6,524 bases of DNA from assembly GCA_030825825.1 (NCBI GenBank), contig JAPJPE010000069.1:1-6524 (forward strand), read 5' to 3'. Made by a program: the position numbers and the translations under genes. The notes below the pieces were generated by a model that saw nothing but the letters and a program-made list of their open reading frames with translations, had not been told where the DNA came from and ran no database searches. This document shows positions 1 through 5,961 of the stretch, in pieces (the stretch's first letter is position 1; the number at the start of each line of letters is the position of its first letter). This DNA comes from Streptococcus sp. (GTDB taxonomy: Bacteria; Bacillota; Bacilli; Lactobacillales; Streptococcaceae).

Positions 1-1242
1 GGAGGCAGTGTCTGGGAACCAGTTCCTGGCACCAACAAATACTATCTCCATTCTTTCCACAAGGATCAGCCGGATCTCAATTGGCAAAATCCTGTCTTAC
101 GCGAAGAGATTTACAAGATGATCAATTGGTGGTTGGACAAGGGAATCGCTGGCTTCCGGATTGACGCCATTATCAATATCAAAAAGGATTTAGAATGGCG
201 TTCGCTTCCGTCCGATCGTGACAATGGCCTGGTTCCAGTGCCGGAATCGCTGGTCAATGCCCAACCGATTGAACCTTTCCTGCGAGAGTTAAAGGAGCGA
301 ACTTTCGCCAAGTACAATGCCTTCACTGTAGGGGAAGTTTTCAATGAAACCGATGAAGAATTGCACTTCTTTATTGGAAAAGATGGTGTCTTCTCTTCCA
401 TCTTTGACTTCAAACAAACCATGCTGGGTCAGGAAGGAAAAGGCTGGTTCGACCATGCTCTTCCAACTGCAGATGAACTCAAGGAAAGTATTTTCCAAGC
501 CCATGAGCGCGCGGATAGCATTGGGGTTCTTTCGACCATTATCGAGAATCACGACGAGCCTCGTGGGGTGTCCCATTATATTGCGGAAGGTCCAGTAAAC
601 GATACCAGTAAAAAAGCTCTGGGAACTATTCAGGTTTTGCGTAAGGGAATTCCTTTTATCTACCAAGGCCAAGAAATTGGGATGGAAAACCAAGTCTTTG
701 AATCGGTGGAGGACTTTGATGATATCGCAACCATCAATGGCTACCACGTCGCGAAAGAAGCTGGTTTAAGCGAGGAAGAAGCCTTGGCCGCGATTGCCAA
801 CTACAGCCGGGACAATGCGCGGACACCCATGCAGTGGTCAGCGGAGCCAGGATTGGGCTTTAGCGATGGAACAGCTTGGTTGATCAGTCCCAAACCAAAT
901 GTTGCCATCAATGTGAAAGATCAAGAAAAGGATCCAAATTCCATCTTGAATTACTATCGCCAGTTGACGGCCTTGTATCGCCATCCCCTTTATGGAAATA
1001 CCATCCGATTCGGAGATATGATCCCAGCGTATCGGGACCGTGAAAACATCATCGCCTTTGAACGCCGTGGGGACAAGCGTCTCTTGATTGTCAGCAATTT
1101 CCAAAATCGCCAGGCCACCTTGGAGTTGCCAGCTCCGATTAAAACAGTCGTTTTAAATAATACAGCAGGATTATTCCAAGAAGGAGACCAAGTGCTAGAA
1201 TTAGCTCCTTACCAAACGGTTGTGTTGGAATTGGTGGAATAA
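1..1242 (+). CDS. GH13 family alpha-glucosidase (oligo-1,6-glucosidase type), 5'-truncated by window
   Basis: The reading frame is open from base 1 and ends with TAA at 1240-1242, giving 413 residues; the family is usually about 540-560 residues, so the N-terminal part of the (beta/alpha)8 barrel lies outside the window. Visible GH13 motifs in order are QPDLNW (about residues 23-28), GFRIDA with the nucleophile Asp55 (codon 163-165), GEVFN with the acid/base Glu112 (334-336), ENHDEPR with the transition-state Asp185 (553-555), YQGQEIGM and SRDNARTPMQW, followed by a small beta-rich C-terminal domain. QPDLN is the signature of the subfamily that removes terminal glucose from isomalto-oligosaccharides and related alpha-glucosides. 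No anchor is visible at the C-terminus, and family members are cytoplasmic. The residue after the nucleophile is Ala, not the Val usual in strict alpha-1,6 enzymes, so linkage preference is uncertain. It does not carry the GFRxDVI form I associate with the classical DexB or trehalose-6-phosphate hydrolase, so I give no symbol. The first ATG after base 1 (118) is internal, not the start. Confidence 0.93.
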   Translation, partial: GGSVWEPVPGTNKYYLHSFHKDQPDLNWQNPVLREEIYKMINWWLDKGIAGFRIDAIINIKKDLEWRSLPSDRDNGLVPVPESLVNAQPIEPFLRELKERTFAKYNAFTVGEVFNETDEELHFFIGKDGVFSSIFDFKQTMLGQEGKGWFDHALPTADELKESIFQAHERADSIGVLSTIIENHDEPRGVSHYIAEGPVNDTSKKALGTIQVLRKGIPFIYQGQEIGMENQVFESVEDFDDIATINGYHVAKEAGLSEEEALAAIANYSRDNARTPMQWSAEPGLGFSDGTAWLISPKPNVAINVKDQEKDPNSILNYYRQLTALYRHPLYGNTIRFGDMIPAYRDRENIIAFERRGDKRLLIVSNFQNRQATLELPAPIKTVVLNNTAGLFQEGDQVLELAPYQTVVLELVE

Positions 1243-1354
1243 GGAGAAACTTTGCATCAGTGTTAGGATTTAATGTAGAATAGTATGTTCATTAAATATT
1301 CTGGAGAACATTATAAAAGTTTTCTATACTTTAGAATCAGTCAAGTATAAACTG
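1243..1354. other. AT-rich non-coding intergenic stretch with small inverted repeats
   Basis: No credible gene lies here. An AAGGAG Shine-Dalgarno-like string (1241-1246) overlaps the glucosidase stop codon, but the frames after it close within a few codons. Two modest inverted repeats are visible: ATGTTC (1285-1290) with GAACAT (1306-1311), and TATACTT (1325-1331) with AAGTATA (1343-1349). A weak promoter-like pair, TTGCAT (1252-1257) and TAGAAT (1276-1281) with an 18-bp spacer, is present but unsupported by any following gene. Confidence 0.5.
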
Positions 1355-1490
1355 AAACTTTCCGCTGTGAGAAAAGTGTTTGAAACATTATTGTTTCAAA
1401 CACTCGGGAGTTTTGAGACCTTAGGCTCAAAACTAAGTCATGGAACTTCGAAGAAGTTCGCTGACGTCCGTACTCACCTAAGGAAAGTTT
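1355..1490. repeat. Compact nested-hairpin intergenic element with 9-bp terminal inverted repeats
   Basis: The block is bounded by AAACTTTCC (1355-1363) and its exact reverse complement GGAAAGTTT (1482-1490). Inside are three hairpins in series. The first is a perfect 13-bp stem with a 4-base loop (AGTGTTTGAAACA at 1375-1387, partner at 1392-1404). The second has AGTTTTGAG at 1409-1417 pairing with 1426-1434, extendable by CC/GG across one bulged A. The third has GAACTTC at 1443-1449 pairing with 1453-1459 over a GAA loop. CCTTAGG (1419-1425) is also the reverse complement of CCTAAGG (1477-1483). None of the hairpins is followed by a good T-run, so they are not simple terminators. The arrangement resembles a small non-coding dispersed repeat or MITE of streptococci, or a structured RNA. 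Whether it is repeated elsewhere cannot be seen from one copy. Confidence 0.5.
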
Positions 1491-1510
1491 TGAAAGATAT
1501 TTTATCTCCA

Positions 1511-1542
1511 AAAAGAACCTTCGCGTCTGCGAAGGTTCTTTT
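1511..1542. terminator. Bidirectional rho-independent terminator between convergent genes
   Basis: A perfect 14-bp stem, AAAAGAACCTTCGC (1511-1524) and its reverse complement (1529-1542), encloses a GTCT loop. The outer A/T pairs give a T-run on both strands: TTTT on plus, TTTTT on minus (1511-1514 plus the adjacent A at 1510). It sits 268 bases after the plus-strand glucosidase stop and 27 bases after the minus-strand carboxypeptidase stop, so it can end transcripts from both sides. Confidence 0.9.
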
Positions 1543-1569
1543 CGTGTCATCCAAGTCTAAACCTGGAAC

Positions 1570-4500
1570 TTACTCAACTTCTTTCTTTTTCAAGAGGAGG
1601 AAGCCTCCGCTAACGGCTAACAAGAAGCCTGAAAGAATGAAGTGTGCGGTTGTGTCTTCTCCAGTTTGTGGCAATTGTGCCTTAGCTGGACTTTCTTGGA
1701 AGCTTTGTCCTACTTGGTAAGTCAAAGCTTGCACGCTTTCTCCATTTTCCACAGTTGTTTCTTTTTGTGGAAGGAGCACTTTAGGAGTGTCCTTCTTGGC
1801 TAAGATTGGCTGTGGATTGCTTGTTTGGTTATGAATTGGAACTACCACTTGATCTGGTTCTTTAGCTGGAATGTAATCCATCAAACTTGCCAACTTGCTG
1901 CCAAAGATCGCATTGGTTACCCAGCGGAAGAAGTGGACAGGGTGTTGACGGTTGGTTGGATTTCCTGCATAGACAAAGAGTGGTTGTCCCATCAGTTCTC
2001 CAGAGATGGCCATGACTTTGTTAGCCAGAACATCATTATGTGGCCACCAACCTGCAATATAATAATCGCTCGGAGCGATGCTCATCAAGGTCTTGAAATG
2101 CTCTGGAACCTTTTCAATCCAGTTTCCTGAGTTGGAGTAGAAGAGGGTATTCTTCTTGTATCCGCTGGTCAATGGATCCTGATCATCAATGATCGCTTTC
2201 ATCAAGCCTTCGTAGTCACTACCGCCTTTTAGTTTTTCAGCGTCAAATCCTGTAAGAACTCCCAATTTTTCCAATTTTTGCATGGCTTCCCCGCCAATGA
2301 CAAGGGTTGGTTTTTTACCAAAAATGGAAGCGTCAAAGCGGTTGCTTTCCAAAATAACAACATCCGCTTCTTCTGGCGTATTGACGATTTGGAAGCCTAA
2401 TTTTTCAAGGACCAGACTAGTATGAGCAGGCGCATCTACTCCAGCCCAATTATAGTGGTAGTTCGGAGAGTAGACCTTCATCGGTTTCAAGGTTGGTCCG
2501 CTTGGTACCTTGTAGAGGGCATCACCATAAATGGCATAGTTTGGCAGGAGCGAAGCAAAGGTATCGCGGTCAACGATGTAGCCATCGTCTGTTAGGTAGA
2601 CAGATTTTCCTTGTGCAATAGCCTGGTTGACAGCTTTAACGGCACTGGCTGAGGTATTGGCAATCACATAGTAAGGAGCTTTTGGATCGATCTCAGAGGT
2701 ACGAGTCGCGCGGGTGGTGGTGACTTCGCCTAATTTTCCATTGAAAAGACCATCCGCAAAGACAGGTTCGGACTTGAACCCTCTCATATCTGGAAAGTTG
2801 ACCAGCAACTCTGCGTACATAGCAGCCCAGGCAGATTCGTTGGAGCCCTTGTAGAGAATGTGGTTGGCATAGCCACGTTTGGCTTGGGCCATGTCAATGA
2901 CTAAGTCCCCTTTTTTATAGTTGCCAATATCTTCTTTGAGTTCCTTGACGAGGACACCATTGCGTTTGAAGTAGTCGATCATATTGAAGGCTTCTTGGGC
3001 ATCGTTGTCTTTGTCGAGGCTCATTGGGATGACGTAGTAGTCTGGGAAGAATTTCGGACGACCATTTTTCACACGTCCAACGATTTCTCCATTTGGGCCG
3101 ACCAGTTCATTTTCGGCTTTTGGATCTTCGGTTTTATTGAGACCACGCAGGTAGAAGTTGAGACGCATCTCAAGGAGACGGTCCGGATCTTGGTTGAGGA
3201 AGTCAATCCCTCCTAGGACAGCATTGCGACCTGCTTTGTAGGATTCTTCATTTCCTTCTGGAATTTCGATGGTATGGCCTAAGATACCATGGTAGACTGC
3301 ATAAACTCCTGTATAGCCAGAGAAGGAGTCATCCCAGCCATCGCCCCAATCCAGTTTTGGAATGATGTAACTATCGTATTTAGAATTGGCAACTCCTGCC
3401 CGTCCCATATGATGGGCATTTTCTAGCATCAGGTCTGACAGAAGATCGTATTCGAAGTTCGGATCATGTGGGGGTGTTGCAGGTTCGATCAAGAATTCTT
3501 TGATAAAACCGTGTAAGTCGTAGAGAGCGATCGGATTCCATTTGTTGATCATTTGGATAACCGTGCGAACTTCAGGGTTGGTTTGGTAGCTGGCATCCCG
3601 GTTTGGATCGAGCCCGTTTGCTAGGGCCCGCAGATTGAGAGCATCCCCATCTGGGTTTTCCGTGAAGTCAAATAAGAAGATGAATTTATTGAGCAAGGTT
3701 GGAATATCTAGCGTGACTGTTTTAGCATTTCCAGCTTCATCGGTGGTGTTAAAGGTCACCTTTTCCTTGGTCGCAAAAGTATTGAAGAGGCCTGTGATGA
3801 TATCAATGCCTGGTTGTTCATCCGCGTGGGTGTTGTGGACTAAGACAGGTAATTTGTAATCCAAGGTCTTGTCCTTCAGAGCTGCCAGCATTTCGCTTGG
3901 CTTGGTCAAGGCTGTAGGGTTGGTACTAGAAAGGTAGTGATCAATGCTAGCTTGGTCCTTGCTCACGATCCCCATCTTCATATCCCGGCCTTGGGCACTC
4001 TTACCAAGGGTTTCCAGCTGCACTAAACGATCGGGTTTCGCTTCTTCCTTGGATTTTTCGATAGCAGCTAGCATCTCTTCATGTGTATGGTAGTCTTGGT
4101 AAGGTCGAAAAACAAGAGTTTTATTGATGGTCACACCCAAGTCTGCATTGGTTCCGACCAGCTCATGATTACCGATGTAGTTGCGGTAAGTCCGGCGGAT
4201 ATTATTTGGGCTCCGAAGGCTAAGATCTTCACCAAAGAGATCTTTCACTTCCATATGGAGATCCAAATCATTGCCGTTTGCAGTCTCTGTGATAGTAAGG
4301 AATGGATCCTTGCTCAGGGTTCCAGTCTCCATATCCCAGGTTTTCCACTCCGAGAGAGGCTTGTTGTCCAAGGTCCAGTTGATCTTGCCAGCAGCTTGAG
4401 CTTTTTCTTGGACTTTGTCATCAATCGTGCTCTTTTCAGAGAGATAAATGGTGCTATCAGCCAATCGTGTCGCTTGGTCAGCGGTCGTTGCAGCACGGTT

Positions 4501-4788
4501 AGTGCTTGGACTAGCGGCTGGAGCAACATCTGTAGTAGAAGCCACTGCTGCTTCTGCAGAAGTGGCGGGGGCTGCGGTGTCTCCTTTTTCAGCTGTAGCA
4601 GGACTGGCAGTCTCAGCTGTCACAGCTTGCTCAGTAGCGGGTGCCACTTCAAGGACCGTACTTGGTTCTGTTTGAGGCGCTTCTAAGCTATCGGCTGATA
4701 CTTGGCCATGTCCGATAACGGAAAGCAAGACAGCAGCTGAGAGGCTGAGTGTCGTAGTGTACAAATGTTTCTTATATGAAGACTTCAT
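1570..4788 (-). CDS. Cell-wall-anchored (LPQTG) M14 family zinc carboxypeptidase
   Basis: This is a 1072-residue secreted surface metallopeptidase expected to trim residues from the C-termini of peptides or proteins outside the cell. Residues 1-32 are a signal peptide (basic start, hydrophobic core, VSA-D cleavage site, no YSIRK motif). Residues 33-105 are an Ala/Thr/Pro/Glu-rich low-complexity linker. The M14 domain spans about 225-535: zinc ligands His321 and Glu324 in HADE, NPDG at 378-381, Asn396-Arg397 matching the carboxylate-binding NR pair, third zinc ligand His426 in DLHG, and catalytic Glu508 in GHTIEIPEG. All key residues are present. Residues about 580-965 look like one or two alpha/beta lobes, possibly glutamine-amidotransferase-like as in some large M14 proteins; that part is inference. 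The C-terminus has LPQTG (1039-1043), a hydrophobic span (about 1048-1065) and KKKE, the sortase A signal. The ATG at 4786-4788 is supported by a strong AAGGAGG nine bases upstream and by the signal peptide. It appears monocistronic. Peptide substrates are unknown. Confidence 0.95.
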   Translation of the reverse strand: MKSSYKKHLYTTTLSLSAAVLLSVIGHGQVSADSLEAPQTEPSTVLEVAPATEQAVTAETASPATAEKGDTAAPATSAEAAVASTTDVAPAASPSTNRAATTADQATRLADSTIYLSEKSTIDDKVQEKAQAAGKINWTLDNKPLSEWKTWDMETGTLSKDPFLTITETANGNDLDLHMEVKDLFGEDLSLRSPNNIRRTYRNYIGNHELVGTNADLGVTINKTLVFRPYQDYHTHEEMLAAIEKSKEEAKPDRLVQLETLGKSAQGRDMKMGIVSKDQASIDHYLSSTNPTALTKPSEMLAALKDKTLDYKLPVLVHNTHADEQPGIDIITGLFNTFATKEKVTFNTTDEAGNAKTVTLDIPTLLNKFIFLFDFTENPDGDALNLRALANGLDPNRDASYQTNPEVRTVIQMINKWNPIALYDLHGFIKEFLIEPATPPHDPNFEYDLLSDLMLENAHHMGRAGVANSKYDSYIIPKLDWGDGWDDSFSGYTGVYAVYHGILGHTIEIPEGNEESYKAGRNAVLGGIDFLNQDPDRLLEMRLNFYLRGLNKTEDPKAENELVGPNGEIVGRVKNGRPKFFPDYYVIPMSLDKDNDAQEAFNMIDYFKRNGVLVKELKEDIGNYKKGDLVIDMAQAKRGYANHILYKGSNESAWAAMYAELLVNFPDMRGFKSEPVFADGLFNGKLGEVTTTRATRTSEIDPKAPYYVIANTSASAVKAVNQAIAQGKSVYLTDDGYIVDRDTFASLLPNYAIYGDALYKVPSGPTLKPMKVYSPNYHYNWAGVDAPAHTSLVLEKLGFQIVNTPEEADVVILESNRFDASIFGKKPTLVIGGEAMQKLEKLGVLTGFDAEKLKGGSDYEGLMKAIIDDQDPLTSGYKKNTLFYSNSGNWIEKVPEHFKTLMSIAPSDYYIAGWWPHNDVLANKVMAISGELMGQPLFVYAGNPTNRQHPVHFFRWVTNAIFGSKLASLMDYIPAKEPDQVVVPIHNQTSNPQPILAKKDTPKVLLPQKETTVENGESVQALTYQVGQSFQESPAKAQLPQTGEDTTAHFILSGFLLAVSGGFLLLKKKEVE

Positions 4789-4794
4789 ATAGAA
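4769..4794 (-). promoter_or_regulatory. mRNA hairpin containing the carboxypeptidase start codon
   Basis: The 19-base segment 4773-4791 is a perfect palindrome around A4782 (TATATGAAG / CTTCATATA). In the minus-strand mRNA it can fold as an 8-bp stem, UAUAUGAA with UUCAUAUA, over a GUC loop. Three further pairs (4769-4771 with 4792-4794) form beyond one bulged base. The AUG lies in the 5' arm and codons 4-5 (Ser-Tyr) make up most of the 3' arm. The Shine-Dalgarno just upstream stays unpaired. An effect on translation is inference. Confidence 0.5.
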
Positions 4795-4797
4795 GAC

Positions 4798-4804
4798 CCT
4801 CCTT
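4798..4804 (-). promoter_or_regulatory. Ribosome binding site of the M14 carboxypeptidase
   Basis: The minus strand reads AAGGAGG followed by nine bases and ATG. It is a full-strength Shine-Dalgarno match and fixes the start codon at 4788. Confidence 0.9.
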
Positions 4805-4825
4805 AAAAAGTTATTTTCCTACTCC

Positions 4826-4854
4826 AGTATACCATTTTAGGAAAGCGTTTTCAA
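4826..4854 (-). promoter_or_regulatory. SigA-type promoter of the M14 carboxypeptidase
   Basis: On the minus strand there is TTGAAA (-35, 4849-4854), a spacer of exactly 17 bp, then TATACT (-10, 4826-4831). The -10 is preceded by TGG, which makes it an extended -10. The predicted transcript start is near 4819, giving a leader of about 30 bases. It lies just after the terminator of the upstream minus-strand gene, so the carboxypeptidase is probably transcribed on its own. Confidence 0.82.
4840..4853. promoter_or_regulatory. CcpA catabolite-responsive element (cre) inside the carboxypeptidase promoter
   Basis: GGAAAGCGTTTTCA matches 13 of 14 positions of the Gram-positive cre consensus TGWAANCGNTNWCA, with only the first base off. 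It occupies most of the spacer and overlaps four bases of the -35 box. Binding by CcpA with HPr-Ser46-P would block RNA polymerase, so the predicted effect is repression of the carboxypeptidase when preferred sugars such as glucose are plentiful. Confidence 0.78.
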
Positions 4855-4864
4855 CATTTCCCGC

Positions 4865-4896
4865 AATAAAAAAGCCTTTGCATTTTGCAAGGGCTT
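4865..4896 (-). terminator. Rho-independent terminator of the ArAE-family exporter gene
   Basis: An 11-bp stem (4872-4882 with 4886-4896, one G-U pair, three-base loop) is followed on the minus strand by TTTTTTATT. The stem begins six bases after the exporter stop codon at 4903-4905 and lies upstream of the carboxypeptidase promoter, so it separates the two minus-strand genes. Confidence 0.87.
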
Positions 4897-4902
4897 CTCT
4901 GT

Positions 4903-5865
4903 CTATTCTGTCTCCTGATGAAATTGTTGATAAAAATCAACCTTGACCTGAATGAAGGTTTCTAAATCTCTTAGCAATTGGAGCAAGGTGGCGCGTGTTT
5001 CGAATTCTTCCCGGGTCTTGGGAAGAGGCCGTTCGCGGAAGATCGCCAAATACTGACTAATATCGTCTAGAAGATCCTGAGCAGGATTTTCCTGACTTAA
5101 CTGTTGCGCAGTCTTCTTAAAAAGTTGAGCCAGGATCATACTTTCACTCGCTGCTAACTGACAGCGGTTGACGTTTTCTGCCATATCCCGCAGGATGTCG
5201 TTTTGACGCTTGCGCATTTCGAAGTAGTGAATGTGGTAGTTGGTTTGATGAAAAAGGTGGTTGGAATGATCCAGATAGACGAGATTTAAAGCGTCCTTTA
5301 GGATACCATCCAATTCCTTGATCAAGCGGGCATCGTTGCGACCATCCCCTTTACCAAGTAATTCCGCAAAACGACCAAGGATCTTTTTCAGTTGGTCTTC
5401 GACAACATCATGGTAGTGATCAATCGCAGCATGATTAGAAGGCATATAGAGATTGGCCAGCAGGGCAAAGCTGGTCCCGATTAAAAAGAGGGCAAGTTCA
5501 TTGAGCAAGAGCCCCCAGGAAGTAGACTGCTCAATCAAGAGATGGGTGACGAGGACCGTACTAGGCGTGATGCCGATCTGCCAGCCCATTAGAAAGGCGC
5601 ATGGAACATAGAGAGCGATAAAGACTCCCAGTGCCCAAAGGTTGAATCCAAAAAAGGAAAAAGCGATACTTCCGATCACAAGGGCCAGCAAGGTCGACAT
5701 AAAGCGCTGGTAGGCTTGCTTGATCGTACTGCGACGCGTATCAGAGATGCTCAAGATGGCAATGACGCCAGCTGAGATGGCATAGGTCAAGCTCAGAGCA
5801 TAAGCAAGGGCAGCTGCTAGACAGGTGGCCAAGGTGAGCTTGATGGTTCGTTGAAAAAGAGGCAT
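4903..5865 (-). CDS. Aromatic acid exporter family protein (ArAE_1 / DUF939, YqjA-like)
   Basis: This 320-residue membrane protein has a hydrophobic N-terminal half with about six predicted helices (roughly residues 9-26, 27-41, 56-73, 75-93, 99-111 and 117-140). A charged, helical cytoplasmic half (about 145-320) follows, rich in Glu, Gln, Lys and His. That order, the SISDTRRSTIKQAYQR stretch after the second helix and the total length fit the Firmicutes ArAE_1 membrane domain followed by the ArAE_1_C domain. The family is named by distant similarity to aromatic carboxylic acid efflux pumps; the substrate of the streptococcal members is not established and export is inferred. The ATG at 5863-5865 has an AAAGGAAG Shine-Dalgarno (5868-5875) close upstream. 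The stop is TAG, followed at once by a terminator, and the gene has its own promoter, so it looks monocistronic and divergent from rlmB. Length and domains appear complete. Confidence 0.85.
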   Translation of the reverse strand: MPLFQRTIKLTLATCLAAALAYALSLTYAISAGVIAILSISDTRRSTIKQAYQRFMSTLLALVIGSIAFSFFGFNLWALGVFIALYVPCAFLMGWQIGITPSTVLVTHLLIEQSTSWGLLLNELALFLIGTSFALLANLYMPSNHAAIDHYHDVVEDQLKKILGRFAELLGKGDGRNDARLIKELDGILKDALNLVYLDHSNHLFHQTNYHIHYFEMRKRQNDILRDMAENVNRCQLAASESMILAQLFKKTAQQLSQENPAQDLLDDISQYLAIFRERPLPKTREEFETRATLLQLLRDLETFIQVKVDFYQQFHQETE

Positions 5866-5911
5866 GGCTTCCTTTCTATTTTGCTGGTTTCGCTGAGATA
5901 GATTTCATTTC

Positions 5912-5920
5912 ATTATATCA
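5912..5920 (-). promoter_or_regulatory. Extended -10 promoter of the ArAE-family gene
   Basis: The minus strand reads TGATATAAT: a perfect TATAAT (5912-5917) with an upstream TG. No recognisable -35 is found 16-18 bases upstream, where the sequence is AGGAGG-like, so activity would rest on the extended -10. The predicted start is near 5905, about 40 bases before the ATG at 5865. Confidence 0.68.
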
Positions 5921-5924
5921 TGAA

Positions 5925-5955
5925 TTGGCCTCATCCTCCTTTCTTGTGGTATACT
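5925..5955 (+). promoter_or_regulatory. rlmB: Promoter of rlmB, abutting the start codon
   Basis: TATACT (5950-5955) is preceded by TGG, forming an extended -10. The only -35 candidate is TTGGCC (5925-5930), a 4/6 match with a long 19-bp spacer. Transcription would be expected to start about seven bases after the -10, which is position 5962, the A of the rlmB ATG. No Shine-Dalgarno sequence lies between this promoter and the ATG. Confidence 0.7.
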
Positions 5956-5961
5956 AGTTCT

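Noticed and set aside
33..72. Signal that the glucosidase might be trehalose-6-phosphate hydrolase or sucrose isomerase
   Set aside because: The nucleophile motif GFRIDAIIN differs from the GFRxDVI form expected in TreC-type enzymes, and no sucrose-isomerase RLDRD-type motif is seen after HDEPR.
289..747. A 152-codon minus-strand open frame inside the glucosidase
   Set aside because: It overlaps an enzyme frame with all GH13 motifs intact and has no independent support.
1375..1404. Perfect 13-bp hairpin considered as a terminator for the glucosidase gene
   Set aside because: No T-run follows either arm (CGGG follows on plus, TTTTC on minus is weak), and a far better terminator exists at 1511-1542.
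1375..1459. Possible CRISPR array or T-box/riboswitch
   Set aside because: The units are different hairpins, not direct repeats with spacers, and no gene follows on the plus strand for a leader to control.
1341..1550. A 69-codon minus-strand open frame over the terminator and hairpins
   Set aside because: It starts inside the terminator region and runs through palindromic DNA; its sequence looks like translated repeat and no family is recognisable.
1367..1720. A 117-codon plus-strand open frame starting in the hairpin block
   Set aside because: It is built from the inverted repeats and the terminator, has no proper ribosome binding site, and its second half is antisense to the carboxypeptidase C-terminus.
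4081..4686. A 201-codon plus-strand open frame opposite the carboxypeptidase N-terminus
   Set aside because: It is the antisense shadow of the Ala/Thr-rich linker and nearby coding sequence; Ser/Cys-rich composition and lack of a start signal argue against a gene.
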